Of a stretch of DNA of 64,000 bases, positions 18,425-26,836 are shown one piece after another. Every line of letters begins with the position of its first letter. Positions within the stretch are counted from its first letter, which is position 1. A model generated the notes under the pieces. That model was not told where the DNA came from. It searched no databases and worked only from the letters and a program-made list of their open reading frames with translations. Origin of the DNA: Tellurirhabdus bombi (GTDB taxonomy: Bacteria > Bacteroidota > Bacteroidia > Cytophagales > Spirosomataceae); contig NZ_CP090557.1 in the NCBI RefSeq assembly GCF_021484805.1, positions 1,562,001-1,626,000 on the forward strand, given 5' to 3'. Both the position numbers and the translations under genes were made by a program.

Positions 18425-20326
18425 ATGCGGCAAAAGGTTAAATTACTGCGTCAGCTATGGCAAAATATGGGATGGCGCTATGTCCGGTATCGGCTGGGCC
18501 ATGAAGTAAAACGGCGGACTGGTTTACTGAAGAAAAATTTTCCAACCACGTTTACGCCAAAGACATTCATTACACAGGCCAATTGGAAACAATCGGCTAA
18601 ACCTTTCTTTTTTGTCAGCCGCGAGAAAGTAGCGTTTCCAAAGCAGAAAACTCCTTCCTTACAGCGGGCGGCGCAGGAAATTCTGGCTGGTAATATTCTG
18701 TTCTTTAACGCTGACTATAAACCGCTTGGCCTGAATTACGATTGGGTTACCAATCCGGATAATAGTTATACGTATCCGCTCAAGCACTGGACCGAAATTC
18801 CTGACTTTTCCCCTGTTTCAGGTGATATCAAAGCGGTTTGGGAAAAGTCGCGGTTTGCTTACATCCTGACGCTGATTCGCTACGATTACCATTTTGAACA
18901 CGATTGTTCGGATTTTGTCGTGGCAGAAATTCTGTCGTGGATAGCGGCTAACCCATTAAACCAGGGGCCTAATTACCGATGCAGTCAGGAAATTTCGTTG
19001 CGGGTTTTAAACTGGATTTTTGCCTTATATTATTACCGTGATTCCCCCGCTCTGACAGAAGAAGCCTTCTCGACAATATTAAATAGCATTCACTGGCAGA
19101 TTCAGCACGTTTACAAGCATATCAATTTTTCGCGCATTGCCGTTCGGAACAACCACGCCATTACGGAGACATTGGCTTTGTATTTGGTTGGTCTGTTGAT
19201 GCCTTTTTTTCCAGAATCCAACCAGTGGCACAAAGACGGCAAACGCTGGTTTGAAGAAGAAATTGCATACCAGATTTACGAAGATGGAAGCTTTCTTCAG
19301 TTTTCGATGAACTATCATCGGGTTGTTGTTCAGTTACTTACCTGGGCGTTACAACTGTCGAAGATTAATAAGGAAACCTTGAGTCCGGTCGTGCAGCAAC
19401 GCGCAGAAGCATCTATTCATTTTCTCCGGGCTTGTCAGGATCAGTCGGGTTGGTTGCCCAACTACGGCGCTAATGATGGCGCTTTGTTTTTTCCGCTAAA
19501 CAATTGTGGTTATCGTGATTATCGGCCACAACTTCAGGCATTAGCTAGTTGCGTCGCCGCTGATTTAGGGTATGGTCCGGGAGAATGGCAGGAAGATGCA
19601 TATTGGTACGGCCTGCATCAACCAACTAACCATGTCTGGCAAAAGCCACCCGAGGAGGCGTTAAATAGGTTTGATCTTGGTGGATATTACACGATTCGGG
19701 ATGGAGAGACGCTGACTTTTGTACGTTGCGGGCGGCACAAAGACCGTCCGTCGCAGGCCGACAATCTGCATCTGGATATTTGGGTGAAGGGCAGGAATAT
19801 TTTACGGGATGCTGGCTCGTATAAATACAATACTGAAGAGGCATTCCGGCGTTTTTTTAATGGAACAGCTTCCCACAATACAGTAATGCTAGGTCATTAC
19901 GACCAAATGGAAAAAGGGCCTCGTTTCATCTGGTTCGATTGGTCGCAGGCCGTAGAAGCAAGTCTTTCGGAAACGGCAGAAGCCTATATCTTTGAAGGAA
20001 CCATTCAAGCTTTTGCGCATGTTAGTCCAGGCATCACGCATACACGCAAGGTTCTTAAATATAAAAATAGTTTTGTCTGGGAAATAACTGATATATTTAG
20101 CCATACCGCTGGCCTTCCGCTACAACAGATCTGGAATCCGTCGGATGACTTTTCTGAAAATTGCCAAATCTCGGCTAGCGATGCGGGCGGGAAAAAACTA
20201 GTTGCTGAAATGCGGGATGGCTGGTATTCCGGGCTATACGGTGTTAAGGTAGCAACTCAGCAACTGGTCTTCTCAACGCAGGAGAATCAGCTAACCACCC
20301 GAATTGAATACACCATTACTGATTAA
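18425..20326 (+). CDS. Heparinase II/III-family protein
   Basis: A 633-residue protein of the heparinase II/III polysaccharide-lyase superfamily. The N-terminal alpha-barrel half includes NNHAITETLALYLVG and YEDGSFLQFSMNYHRVVV, the latter holding the Asn, Tyr and His expected near the active site. The C-terminal beta-sandwich half includes SQADNLHLDIWVKG, LRDAGSYKYNT and HNTVMLGHYDQME. Lyases of this fold cleave uronic-acid linkages by beta-elimination. No signal peptide is visible, which is odd for an enzyme acting on finished polymer and leaves room for a cytoplasmic or biosynthetic role. It follows the two-domain oxidoreductase gene by 2 nt, and the next gene's ATG is 3 nt after its stop. 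Confidence 0.83.
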   Translation: MRQKVKLLRQLWQNMGWRYVRYRLGHEVKRRTGLLKKNFPTTFTPKTFITQANWKQSAKPFFFVSREKVAFPKQKTPSLQRAAQEILAGNILFFNADYKPLGLNYDWVTNPDNSYTYPLKHWTEIPDFSPVSGDIKAVWEKSRFAYILTLIRYDYHFEHDCSDFVVAEILSWIAANPLNQGPNYRCSQEISLRVLNWIFALYYYRDSPALTEEAFSTILNSIHWQIQHVYKHINFSRIAVRNNHAITETLALYLVGLLMPFFPESNQWHKDGKRWFEEEIAYQIYEDGSFLQFSMNYHRVVVQLLTWALQLSKINKETLSPVVQQRAEASIHFLRACQDQSGWLPNYGANDGALFFPLNNCGYRDYRPQLQALASCVAADLGYGPGEWQEDAYWYGLHQPTNHVWQKPPEEALNRFDLGGYYTIRDGETLTFVRCGRHKDRPSQADNLHLDIWVKGRNILRDAGSYKYNTEEAFRRFFNGTASHNTVMLGHYDQMEKGPRFIWFDWSQAVEASLSETAEAYIFEGTIQAFAHVSPGITHTRKVLKYKNSFVWEITDIFSHTAGLPLQQIWNPSDDFSENCQISASDAGGKKLVAEMRDGWYSGLYGVKVATQQLVFSTQENQLTTRIEYTITD

Positions 20327-20329
20327 TTG

Positions 20330-21583
20330 ATGCGCATTTTATTGATACACCAATATTTTCTGGACAGCCAGGAAGGCGGTGGTTCCCGCTGGAATGAAAT
20401 GAGTCGTCTTTGGGCCGAAAAAGGACATAAGGTAACTGTACTGGCTGGAATGGTGAGTTATACGAAAGGCGTTAAATCGGATAAATACAAGGGTAAGTAT
20501 TTCTACCAGGAGGACTACGTGCCCGGTGTAAATATCGTTCGTTGCCATGTTTCGGAAGCTTATAACGTAAATTTTTTAGGCCGCTTGTGGGCTTATTTTT
20601 CGTTTGTTTTTTCGAGTATCTGGGCCGGTATGTTCAAAATAAAAGGCCAGTATGATGTAATTGTAGTGACTTCACCGCCGCTTTTTGTGGGCATTACGGC
20701 TTATGTGTTATCCAGTATTAAGCGGGTGCCCTTTGTTTTTGAAGTTCGGGATTTATGGCCCGAATCGGCTATTGATACGGGCGTACTGACCAATAAACTG
20801 ATCATTCGGTTTGCGTACTGGTTTGAACAATTTGTTTACCGAAAGGCCAGATTGATAAACGTATTGACACCAGCGTTCCGAGACACATTGATTCAAAAGA
20901 AAGGTGTACCTGCCGAGAAAATCTGTTTCATTCCCAACGCAGCTGATTTTTCGCTTTCAGAGGAGCTCCTGCATACCTTTGACGCCAAACTATTCCGCCG
21001 TGAGCTAGGCATCGACGATAAACTAGTTATCACTTATGTTGGTGCGCATGGCGTGGCCAATCACCTGGTGCAGGTTCTGGACACGGCTGAACGACTACGA
21101 GATACCAAGGCTTATTTCATGTTGATTGGCGATGGCATGCAGAAAAAAGAATTGATGAGAGATGCCCAGCAGCGCGGCTTGGCAAATGTCCGGTTCATTG
21201 ATTCAGTAGCCAAGCGAGAGGTTTTTAAGTTTATCCTGGCGTCGGATTTAGGGACCTCGGTGCTGAAAAAAGCCGATACCTTTAAGACGGTTTATTCGAA
21301 TAAAACATTCGACTATATGGCCTGCAAAAAACCGATCCTAATGGTGATTGATGGTATTTCGCGCCAGTTGGTAGAGGAAGCGCAAGCCGGTGTTTTTGTC
21401 GAGCCTGAAGCCCCGGACAAGTATACCGCCGAAGTTCAAAACTACCTGCAAAATCCAGACCTGATCGCAAAGCAGGGAACCAATGGTTACCTGTATGCGA
21501 AGAAGCATTTTGATCGAACGGTACTAGCCGATAACTACATAACTATACTGGAAAAATGTATCGGACAGGGTTCAAGCCATTGA
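20330..21583 (+). CDS. WbuB-like GT4 glycosyltransferase
   Basis: A 417-residue GT4 enzyme closely resembling WbuB-type transferases, whose known members transfer L-FucNAc. It begins MRILLIHQYFLDSQEGGGSR, then has VIVVTSPPLFVGI and FEVRDLWPESAIDTG, a hallmark of the group. The donor domain includes ITYVGAHGVANHL and the C-terminal YMACKKPILMV. The ATG at 20330 was preferred over an in-frame TTG at 20327. The end overlaps the phosphoglycosyl transferase gene by 28 nt, suggesting coupled expression. It may add the second sugar onto the lipid-linked first sugar (inference from gene order). Confidence 0.86.
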   Translation: MRILLIHQYFLDSQEGGGSRWNEMSRLWAEKGHKVTVLAGMVSYTKGVKSDKYKGKYFYQEDYVPGVNIVRCHVSEAYNVNFLGRLWAYFSFVFSSIWAGMFKIKGQYDVIVVTSPPLFVGITAYVLSSIKRVPFVFEVRDLWPESAIDTGVLTNKLIIRFAYWFEQFVYRKARLINVLTPAFRDTLIQKKGVPAEKICFIPNAADFSLSEELLHTFDAKLFRRELGIDDKLVITYVGAHGVANHLVQVLDTAERLRDTKAYFMLIGDGMQKKELMRDAQQRGLANVRFIDSVAKREVFKFILASDLGTSVLKKADTFKTVYSNKTFDYMACKKPILMVIDGISRQLVEEAQAGVFVEPEAPDKYTAEVQNYLQNPDLIAKQGTNGYLYAKKHFDRTVLADNYITILEKCIGQGSSH

Positions 21584-22161
21584 TCGATTACACGCTTGCT
21601 TTACTGGGGCTGTTGCTTAGCTGGCCAATTTTACTGATCACCGCCATAGTTTTAAGCGTAGCCAACGAGGGGAAAGCGTTTTTTTTACAGCCACGTCCGG
21701 GTAAACATGGCCGCGTATTTCGCATTATCAAATTCAAAACGATGAATGATAAGCGCGATGCGGTAGGTAATTTGTTGCCAGACAAGGAACGCCTGACCTG
21801 GGTCGGCCAGCTAGTACGCAAAACGTCAATTGATGAACTGCCACAGTTACTAAATGTGCTAAAAGGAGATATGAGCCTTATCGGCCCCCGGCCTTTGCTG
21901 GTCGACTATCTTCCCTTGTACAATAGCCAGCAGCGGCGAAGGCACGATGTAAAGCCTGGAATAACGGGTTGGGCGCAGGTTAATGGCCGAAATGCAATTT
22001 CCTGGCAGGAAAAATTTGCTTATGATGTCTGGTATGTAGATAATGTATCGTTTTATCTGGACGTAAAAATTATAGCCTTGACACTCAAGAAATTTATTCG
22101 TCCCGAAGGAATTTCATCCGCAACCTCGGTAACGATGGAGCGATTTACCGGTAATCATTAA
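21556..22161 (+). CDS. PglC-like phosphoglycosyl transferase
   Basis: A 201-residue monotopic bacterial sugar transferase that starts glycan synthesis by moving a sugar-phosphate onto undecaprenyl phosphate. It has one N-terminal membrane-inserted helix (about 10-36), then FRIIKFKTM and the catalytic Asp-Glu pair at D93-E94 (SIDELPQL). LKGDMSLIGPRPLL and KPGITGWAQVNGRN follow. The length and the D93/E94 numbering equal those of Campylobacter PglC, so it is the minimal form without the extra N-terminal helices of WcaJ or WbaP. With PglD- and PglE-like genes next to it, UDP-diacetylbacillosamine is the likely donor. It overlaps the previous gene by 28 nt. Confidence 0.9.
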   Translation: MYRTGFKPLIDYTLALLGLLLSWPILLITAIVLSVANEGKAFFLQPRPGKHGRVFRIIKFKTMNDKRDAVGNLLPDKERLTWVGQLVRKTSIDELPQLLNVLKGDMSLIGPRPLLVDYLPLYNSQQRRRHDVKPGITGWAQVNGRNAISWQEKFAYDVWYVDNVSFYLDVKIIALTLKKFIRPEGISSATSVTMERFTGNH

Positions 22162-22163
22162 CT

Positions 22164-22772
22164 ATGCTGCTATTCGGAGCCAGTGGACACGCCAAAGTAA
22201 TTATTAGCTGTTTAGAAGCTTACTCCATTCCCGTTGAAGGAATTTTTGATGATGATGTGAGCAAAAAAAGCCTGTGGAATATTCCGGTTATAGGGAAATA
22301 TAACCCTCAGTTTTTACCCGAAAGTAACCTGATTATTTCGGTTGGATACAATGCTATTCGGTACCAACTGGCGGCAAACAGTAAGCATGCCTTTGGGCAA
22401 ATCGTTCATCCGACAGTCATAATCGATAAAAATGCGTCGGTTGGCGCAGGGAGTGTCATTCTACAACGTGCAGTGATTCAGACAGAAGTGAAAATTGGAC
22501 GGCACGTGATCATCAACACAAGTGCTTCGGTCGATCATGAATGCGTTATTGGTGATTTTGTGCATGTCGCTCCGAACGCTACCCTTTGCGGTAACGTAAA
22601 AGTAGGTGAAGGAACCCTGATTGGGGCAGGCGCTGTAGTTGTCCCTAACTTGCACATTGGCCGTTGGGCTACGATCGGAGCCGGGGCAGTGATAACGCGC
22701 GACATTCCTGACTATGCCGTTGTTTATGGAAATCCCGGTCGAATCATTAAATACCAAGAGCCTGTGCTATGA
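22164..22772 (+). CDS. PglD-like sugar O/N-acetyltransferase
   Basis: A 202-residue acetyltransferase of the NeuD/PglD family. The N-terminal Rossmann-like domain (MLLFGASGHAKVI) binds the UDP-sugar. The C-terminal left-handed beta-helix has hexapeptide repeats (IDKNASVGAGSVIL to RWATIGAGAVITRD). The catalytic-base histidine lies in ASVDHECVIG at H125, the same number as in Campylobacter PglD. It would acetylate the 4-amino group made by the aminotransferase encoded just downstream. It is placed between the PglC-like and PglE-like genes and overlaps the latter by 4 nt. Confidence 0.88.
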   Translation: MLLFGASGHAKVIISCLEAYSIPVEGIFDDDVSKKSLWNIPVIGKYNPQFLPESNLIISVGYNAIRYQLAANSKHAFGQIVHPTVIIDKNASVGAGSVILQRAVIQTEVKIGRHVIINTSASVDHECVIGDFVHVAPNATLCGNVKVGEGTLIGAGAVVVPNLHIGRWATIGAGAVITRDIPDYAVVYGNPGRIIKYQEPVL

Positions 22773-23890
22773 AACCAAAAATCTGGCTATCGTCACCGCA
22801 TATGGGCGGTAATGAGACAAAATACATTCAGGAAGCATTCGATACCAATTGGATTGCGCCGCTAGGACCACATGTTGACGCCTTTGAAAAAGCACTTTGT
22901 ACCTATACGGGTGTCAAACACGCGGCGGCTTTGTCTTCTGGAACAGCGGCTTTACATCTTGCTTTAATCTTAGTAGGCGTTGGCTATGGCGATGAAGTTT
23001 TGTGCCAGTCATTCACGTTTTCTGCGAGTGCCAACCCCATTGCTTACCAGGGCGCTACACCAATTTTCATTGATAGCGAACGAGAAACCTGGAACATGTG
23101 CCCAGTCGCTTTAGAAGAAGCGATCAAAGACCGCCTGAAAAAGAACAAGAAGCCTAAGGCCGTTATTGTAGTGCATTTATACGGCATGCCCGCCCAGATG
23201 ACTGCTATCCAGGCTATTTGTGAGCAATACGGAATACCGCTCATTGAAGACGCTGCCGAAGCATTGGGGTCAACCTACAAGGGCCAGGCAATGGGCAGTT
23301 TTGGGAAGCTAGGAATTTTGTCATTTAACGGAAATAAGATCATCACTACTTCCGGCGGGGGAGCTTTGTTAGGTAATGAGGAGGCGTTGATTACCAAATC
23401 GCGTTTTCTGGCTACGCAGGCGAGAGACCCAGCACCACACTACCAGCATTCGCACATTGGGTATAACTACCGCTTGAGCAACGTTTGCGCGGCCATTGGA
23501 CTTGGACAGATGGAGGTGTTACCCACGCGGATTGAACGGCGGCGGGCTAATTTCCACTTTTATCAGGAGGAGCTTAAAGCGTATCCATTTATTGAGTTTC
23601 AGCCGGAGCTTGCAGATAGTTTTTCCAATCGTTGGTTATCTGCACTGGTCGTTAACGAATCTGCTGAAATTTCCCGGGAAGACTTGCGGCTAGCGCTGGA
23701 AGCAGAAAACATTGAGGCCCGTCCGCTTTGGAAGCCTCTGCACCTACAGCCTGTCTTTGAGGAAGCACCTTACTACGGAGGCGGCGTTTGTGAAGATTTA
23801 TTCAATCGGGGTTTGTGTTTGCCTTCGGGATCTAATCTAAGCCAGGAAGACTTAACGCGCATAGTAGATACGATCAAGACTTTATTTTGA
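22769..23890 (+). CDS. PglE-like DegT/DnrJ/EryC1 aminotransferase
   Basis: A 373-residue PLP-dependent sugar aminotransferase. The PLP lysine is K190 in SFNGNKIITTSGGGALL, the motif typical of PglE/PseC-like 4-aminotransferases. AALSSGTAALHLAL and EDAAEALGS are further family signatures. It would transfer an amino group to C4 of a UDP-4-keto-6-deoxy-GlcNAc. The 4,6-dehydratase (PglF) that makes this substrate is not in the window. It is the last gene of the polysaccharide locus, followed by a long palindromic terminator. Confidence 0.9.
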   Translation: MKPKIWLSSPHMGGNETKYIQEAFDTNWIAPLGPHVDAFEKALCTYTGVKHAAALSSGTAALHLALILVGVGYGDEVLCQSFTFSASANPIAYQGATPIFIDSERETWNMCPVALEEAIKDRLKKNKKPKAVIVVHLYGMPAQMTAIQAICEQYGIPLIEDAAEALGSTYKGQAMGSFGKLGILSFNGNKIITTSGGGALLGNEEALITKSRFLATQARDPAPHYQHSHIGYNYRLSNVCAAIGLGQMEVLPTRIERRRANFHFYQEELKAYPFIEFQPELADSFSNRWLSALVVNESAEISREDLRLALEAENIEARPLWKPLHLQPVFEEAPYYGGGVCEDLFNRGLCLPSGSNLSQEDLTRIVDTIKTLF

Positions 23891-23924
23891 AAGTACACTC
23901 GTTAAGGCAAGCATTAATATCTAT

Positions 23925-23970
23925 ATAAAAGAAAACCCCGCTCGCGATCGCGAGCGGGGTTTTCTTTTAT
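23925..23970. terminator. 46-bp perfect palindrome, two-way terminator
   Basis: The two halves (23925-23947 and 23948-23970) are perfect inverted copies with no spacer. The centre is GCTCGCGATCGCGAGC, flanked by CCCC/GGGG and then A-rich and T-rich ends. It lies between the stops of the converging aminotransferase gene (+) and OmpA gene (-), so it can end transcription from both sides. Confidence 0.92.
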
Positions 23971-23984
23971 TGTTACTGGTTTGA

Positions 23985-25445
23985 TTACGGTACTAACCGC
24001 AATTCAACCCGACGGTTTTTCTGCAGACCATTGCGCGAAGTGTCGCCAATTGGTTTGAATGAACCGAATGCATCGATAACGATACGGTTTGCGTCGTTCA
24101 GACCTGCTTTAACTAGGTAGTTTCTAACAGCTTCAACACGGCGGCGTGACAGAGCGATGTTGTAACGGTCAGATGCCCGGCGGTCAGCGTGACCTGATAG
24201 TTGCAGACGGCACTGAGTTTTGTTCAGTAACTCTACTACCTTGTTCAGCATTTCGTAATACTGCGGCTTGATGATGTTCTTATCAGTATCAAACTGAACG
24301 TTTGCGAAGATTTCAGCACAAGCAATTCCTGGCAGAGCAGCACTTACGTACTTGTCAAAGTCGATGGCTTCACCAGCTCCCGATACGATGCTACCTGCTG
24401 GCGTGTTTGGCTGACGGTCGAAGTAGTCAGAAACACCATCGTTATCAGAGTCAAGCAGCAAGCGAGGATCGATGTCTTTAGGACGGTTTGCCTTCGCTAC
24501 TGAGTCGATTTGCTCCAGAGTCAGGATGACTGGTGGTTTGATCAGGTTACGAGGATCGGTCCAACGCAGGTGATAAGTACCTTTGGTTGTATCGTATTCG
24601 TATTTTCCGTTTTCTTTCTTAACCCGAATGGCGTTCTTACCTAATTTGTAAGTAACCATAAAGGAACCGTAACCGTATTTATCCAGTGAAGAAGACCCTT
24701 TGCGAGCAAGTGTGTTATCGAAAGACCCACGGCTACCTACTTGGTCGTAAACGCTTGAGTTGTCGCCACCAATGGTTGCATCCAGGCGTTCGGTGTTAAC
24801 GTGGTTGATCCGGAAATCAAGACCGATGTCAAAACGAGGGCTGATTTCATAATGAATAGCCGCTCCGATTGGAATCACCCAGTCCGCTTCGTAACCCGCT
24901 GGTGTCACAGTACCATCGCCAGCGTTGTGTTTTGTAAAGCGCTGAACACGGCCTGAACCTAATTGATAGGCGGTAGATTTAAAGCGCAGAACGCCTATAC
25001 CCGTATAGCCATCAATTTTCCAGTGCTTCATTTTGTTAGGACCGAACAGTAGGCTTTTCAGGTTGACAGAACCGGTCAGGTCTACTTGTTGGTAGTTGGA
25101 GCGGAAATACGAGAAATACTGCCGGCGCTTCATACCTGCCAGATTTCCGAGGTTGGCGCCCAGCTGGAGTCCAAATAGGTGCGATAATTGTTTTCCTACG
25201 GCTGCTCCGACGAACCATGTTCCCCGTTCGCTGTAACTATCGGAATTGGTATTACCTACCGGATAGAAATCATATTCCCTCAGGTCTCCGAAAAATTGGG
25301 TAGGGCCACCGTGAATGGATACAGACCAGGTGTTCATTTTCGCAGGCCCCTCATACGAGGCTTTCGGGTTATATTGGGCGAAAGCACTGGCCGATGCCAA
25401 CAAGCCCAACCCCATTGCCTTCACAAACAGGGATACTTTTTTCAT
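23985..25445 (-). CDS. OmpA-family outer-membrane protein
   Basis: A 486-residue OmpA-like protein anchoring the outer membrane to peptidoglycan. The start at 25445 gives a signal peptide MKKVSLFVKAMG..SAFA/QYNPK; the open frame extends 18 residues further upstream. Residues about 20-300 look like an outer-membrane beta-barrel. A calcium-binding thrombospondin-3-like segment DSDNDGVSDYFD follows. The C-terminal OmpA domain includes NVQFDTDKNIIKP, LQLSGHADRRAS and IDAFGSFKPIGD..NRRVELRL. A Bacteroidota-type promoter lies about 90 nt upstream. It is probably an abundant structural protein. It does not belong to the polysaccharide operon, which runs the other way. Confidence 0.92.
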   Translation of the reverse strand: MKKVSLFVKAMGLGLLASASAFAQYNPKASYEGPAKMNTWSVSIHGGPTQFFGDLREYDFYPVGNTNSDSYSERGTWFVGAAVGKQLSHLFGLQLGANLGNLAGMKRRQYFSYFRSNYQQVDLTGSVNLKSLLFGPNKMKHWKIDGYTGIGVLRFKSTAYQLGSGRVQRFTKHNAGDGTVTPAGYEADWVIPIGAAIHYEISPRFDIGLDFRINHVNTERLDATIGGDNSSVYDQVGSRGSFDNTLARKGSSSLDKYGYGSFMVTYKLGKNAIRVKKENGKYEYDTTKGTYHLRWTDPRNLIKPPVILTLEQIDSVAKANRPKDIDPRLLLDSDNDGVSDYFDRQPNTPAGSIVSGAGEAIDFDKYVSAALPGIACAEIFANVQFDTDKNIIKPQYYEMLNKVVELLNKTQCRLQLSGHADRRASDRYNIALSRRRVEAVRNYLVKAGLNDANRIVIDAFGSFKPIGDTSRNGLQKNRRVELRLVP

Positions 25446-25534
25446 ACTTATCAGGTTATTGTTTGGTAGTTGAATCTGAATAGTGTGGTTAGTGGACATA
25501 TGTCAAGGTTGACGTAAGTTCCGAACATTAGCCG

Positions 25535-25565
25535 CAAAGCTAAATCTTTTCGTTTAGTTTACAAA
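25535..25565 (-). promoter_or_regulatory. Bacteroidota-type promoter of the OmpA gene
   Basis: On the minus strand, TTTG (25562-25565) is followed after 19 nt by TAGCTTTG (25535-25542). This matches the TTTG-N19-TAnnTTTG promoter of Bacteroidota. Transcription would start near 25528, giving a leader of about 80 nt before the ATG at 25445. Confidence 0.75.
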
Positions 25566-25636
25566 CAAGATACTTCTAGCTTTGTTTGTGCCAATATATC
25601 TAAAATTATTATTTTAAAATCTCTTTAGTCCTACAA

Positions 25637-26767
25637 TCAGAGGCGTTGCATTACTTTTCTGACTATACGGCTCTTCCATTCCACAAATGTGCCGGTTTGA
25701 ATATGCGCTCTGGCCTGGCGAACCAGCCAAAGATAAAAAGTCAGGTTATGCAGACTGGCAATTTGCGCAGCCAGCAACTCTTCCGCTTTTATCAGGTGTC
25801 TAAGGTACGCTTTCGAATAATATGTACTAGCATAGCCACCCAATTCTTCGTCGATCGAGCTAAAATCATCTTTCCATTTTTCATTCTTGATGTTAATGAT
25901 TCCCTGAGTTGTGAATAAAATGCCGTGGCGGGCATTTCGGGTAGGCATTACACAGTCAAACATATCAACACCAAGCGCAATTGCCTCCAGAATGTTTTCA
26001 GGTGTCCCGACTCCCATTAGGTAACGGGGCTTATCAGCGGGCAAAATTCCATTCACGATCTCAAGCATCTCGTACATTTCTTCGGCGGGTTCGCCAACGG
26101 CCAAACCACCAATGGCATTTCCCTCGCGCTGGTGAGAAGCAATCGCTTCTGCCGATTGAATGCGCAGATTTTTGTACGTACTGCCCTGCACAATCGGAAA
26201 CAACGTTTGCTGATAGCCATAGTGGCTTTCCGTACTGTCAAAACGGGTAACGCAACGTTGCAGCCAGCGGTGGGTCATTTCCATCGACTTCCGAGCGTAT
26301 TCATAATCACAGGGATAAGGCGTACATTCGTCAAAAGCCATAACAATATCCGCGCCAATCTTGCGCTGAATATCCATAACTCCTTCCGGCGTAAAGATAT
26401 GCGGTGAACCGTCGATGTGGGATTTGAAGGTAACTCCGTCTTCCTTGATCTTGCGGGTATTGGACAGCGAATAAACCTGATAACCGCCACTATCGGTCAA
26501 AATGGGGCGTTTCCAGCCATTGAACGCATGCAAACCACCGGCTTTTTCCAGCACGTTTAGACCGGGACGCAGGTAGAGGTGGTAGGTATTTCCAAGAATA
26601 ATATCGGCATTAATATCTTGTTCCAGTTCGCGCTGATGAACCGCTTTAACTGTTCCTGCCGTTCCAACAGGCATGAAGATGGGCGTCTGGATGGGACCGT
26701 GATCAGTGGTAACAACGCCCGCCCGGGCTTTTGACCCTGGGTCGGTCGCTTCAATCGTAAAAGTCAT
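25637..26767 (-). CDS. tgt: Queuine/preQ1 tRNA-guanine transglycosylase
   Basis: A 376-residue Tgt, which swaps G34 for preQ1 in tRNAs with GUN anticodons. The conserved catalytic Asp is D92 (TDSGGYQVYS), the nucleophile Asp is D271 (MFDCVMPTRNARHG), and QGSTYKNLR and GGLAVGE are present. Relative to Zymomonas Tgt, the numbering shift is 9 residues. The three zinc cysteines (C318, C320, C323 there) are replaced by Leu309, Gly311 and Ser314, while the fourth ligand, a histidine, is kept at H340. The rest of the fold is well conserved, so the enzyme is probably active without zinc, as I recall for other Bacteroidota Tgts. It faces a glycosyltransferase gene across a 107-nt divergent gap. Confidence 0.93.
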   Translation of the reverse strand: MTFTIEATDPGSKARAGVVTTDHGPIQTPIFMPVGTAGTVKAVHQRELEQDINADIILGNTYHLYLRPGLNVLEKAGGLHAFNGWKRPILTDSGGYQVYSLSNTRKIKEDGVTFKSHIDGSPHIFTPEGVMDIQRKIGADIVMAFDECTPYPCDYEYARKSMEMTHRWLQRCVTRFDSTESHYGYQQTLFPIVQGSTYKNLRIQSAEAIASHQREGNAIGGLAVGEPAEEMYEMLEIVNGILPADKPRYLMGVGTPENILEAIALGVDMFDCVMPTRNARHGILFTTQGIINIKNEKWKDDFSSIDEELGGYASTYYSKAYLRHLIKAEELLAAQIASLHNLTFYLWLVRQARAHIQTGTFVEWKSRIVRKVMQRL

Positions 26768-26820
26768 AAAGTCCTAATCGAAAGTCGAAGGTTAACTACT
26801 AAATGTATAGTGGTAACCTA

Positions 26821-26836
26821 TAAATTTGCAAAACTA
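26821..26836. promoter_or_regulatory. Back-to-back -7 boxes between tgt and the GT2 gene
   Basis: TAAATTTG (26821-26828, plus strand) directly abuts TAGTTTTG on the minus strand (26829-26836). Both fit the Bacteroidota -7 consensus TAnnTTTG and would serve the GT2 gene and tgt respectively. Neither has a clear TTG 19-20 nt upstream, so the call is tentative. Confidence 0.35.
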
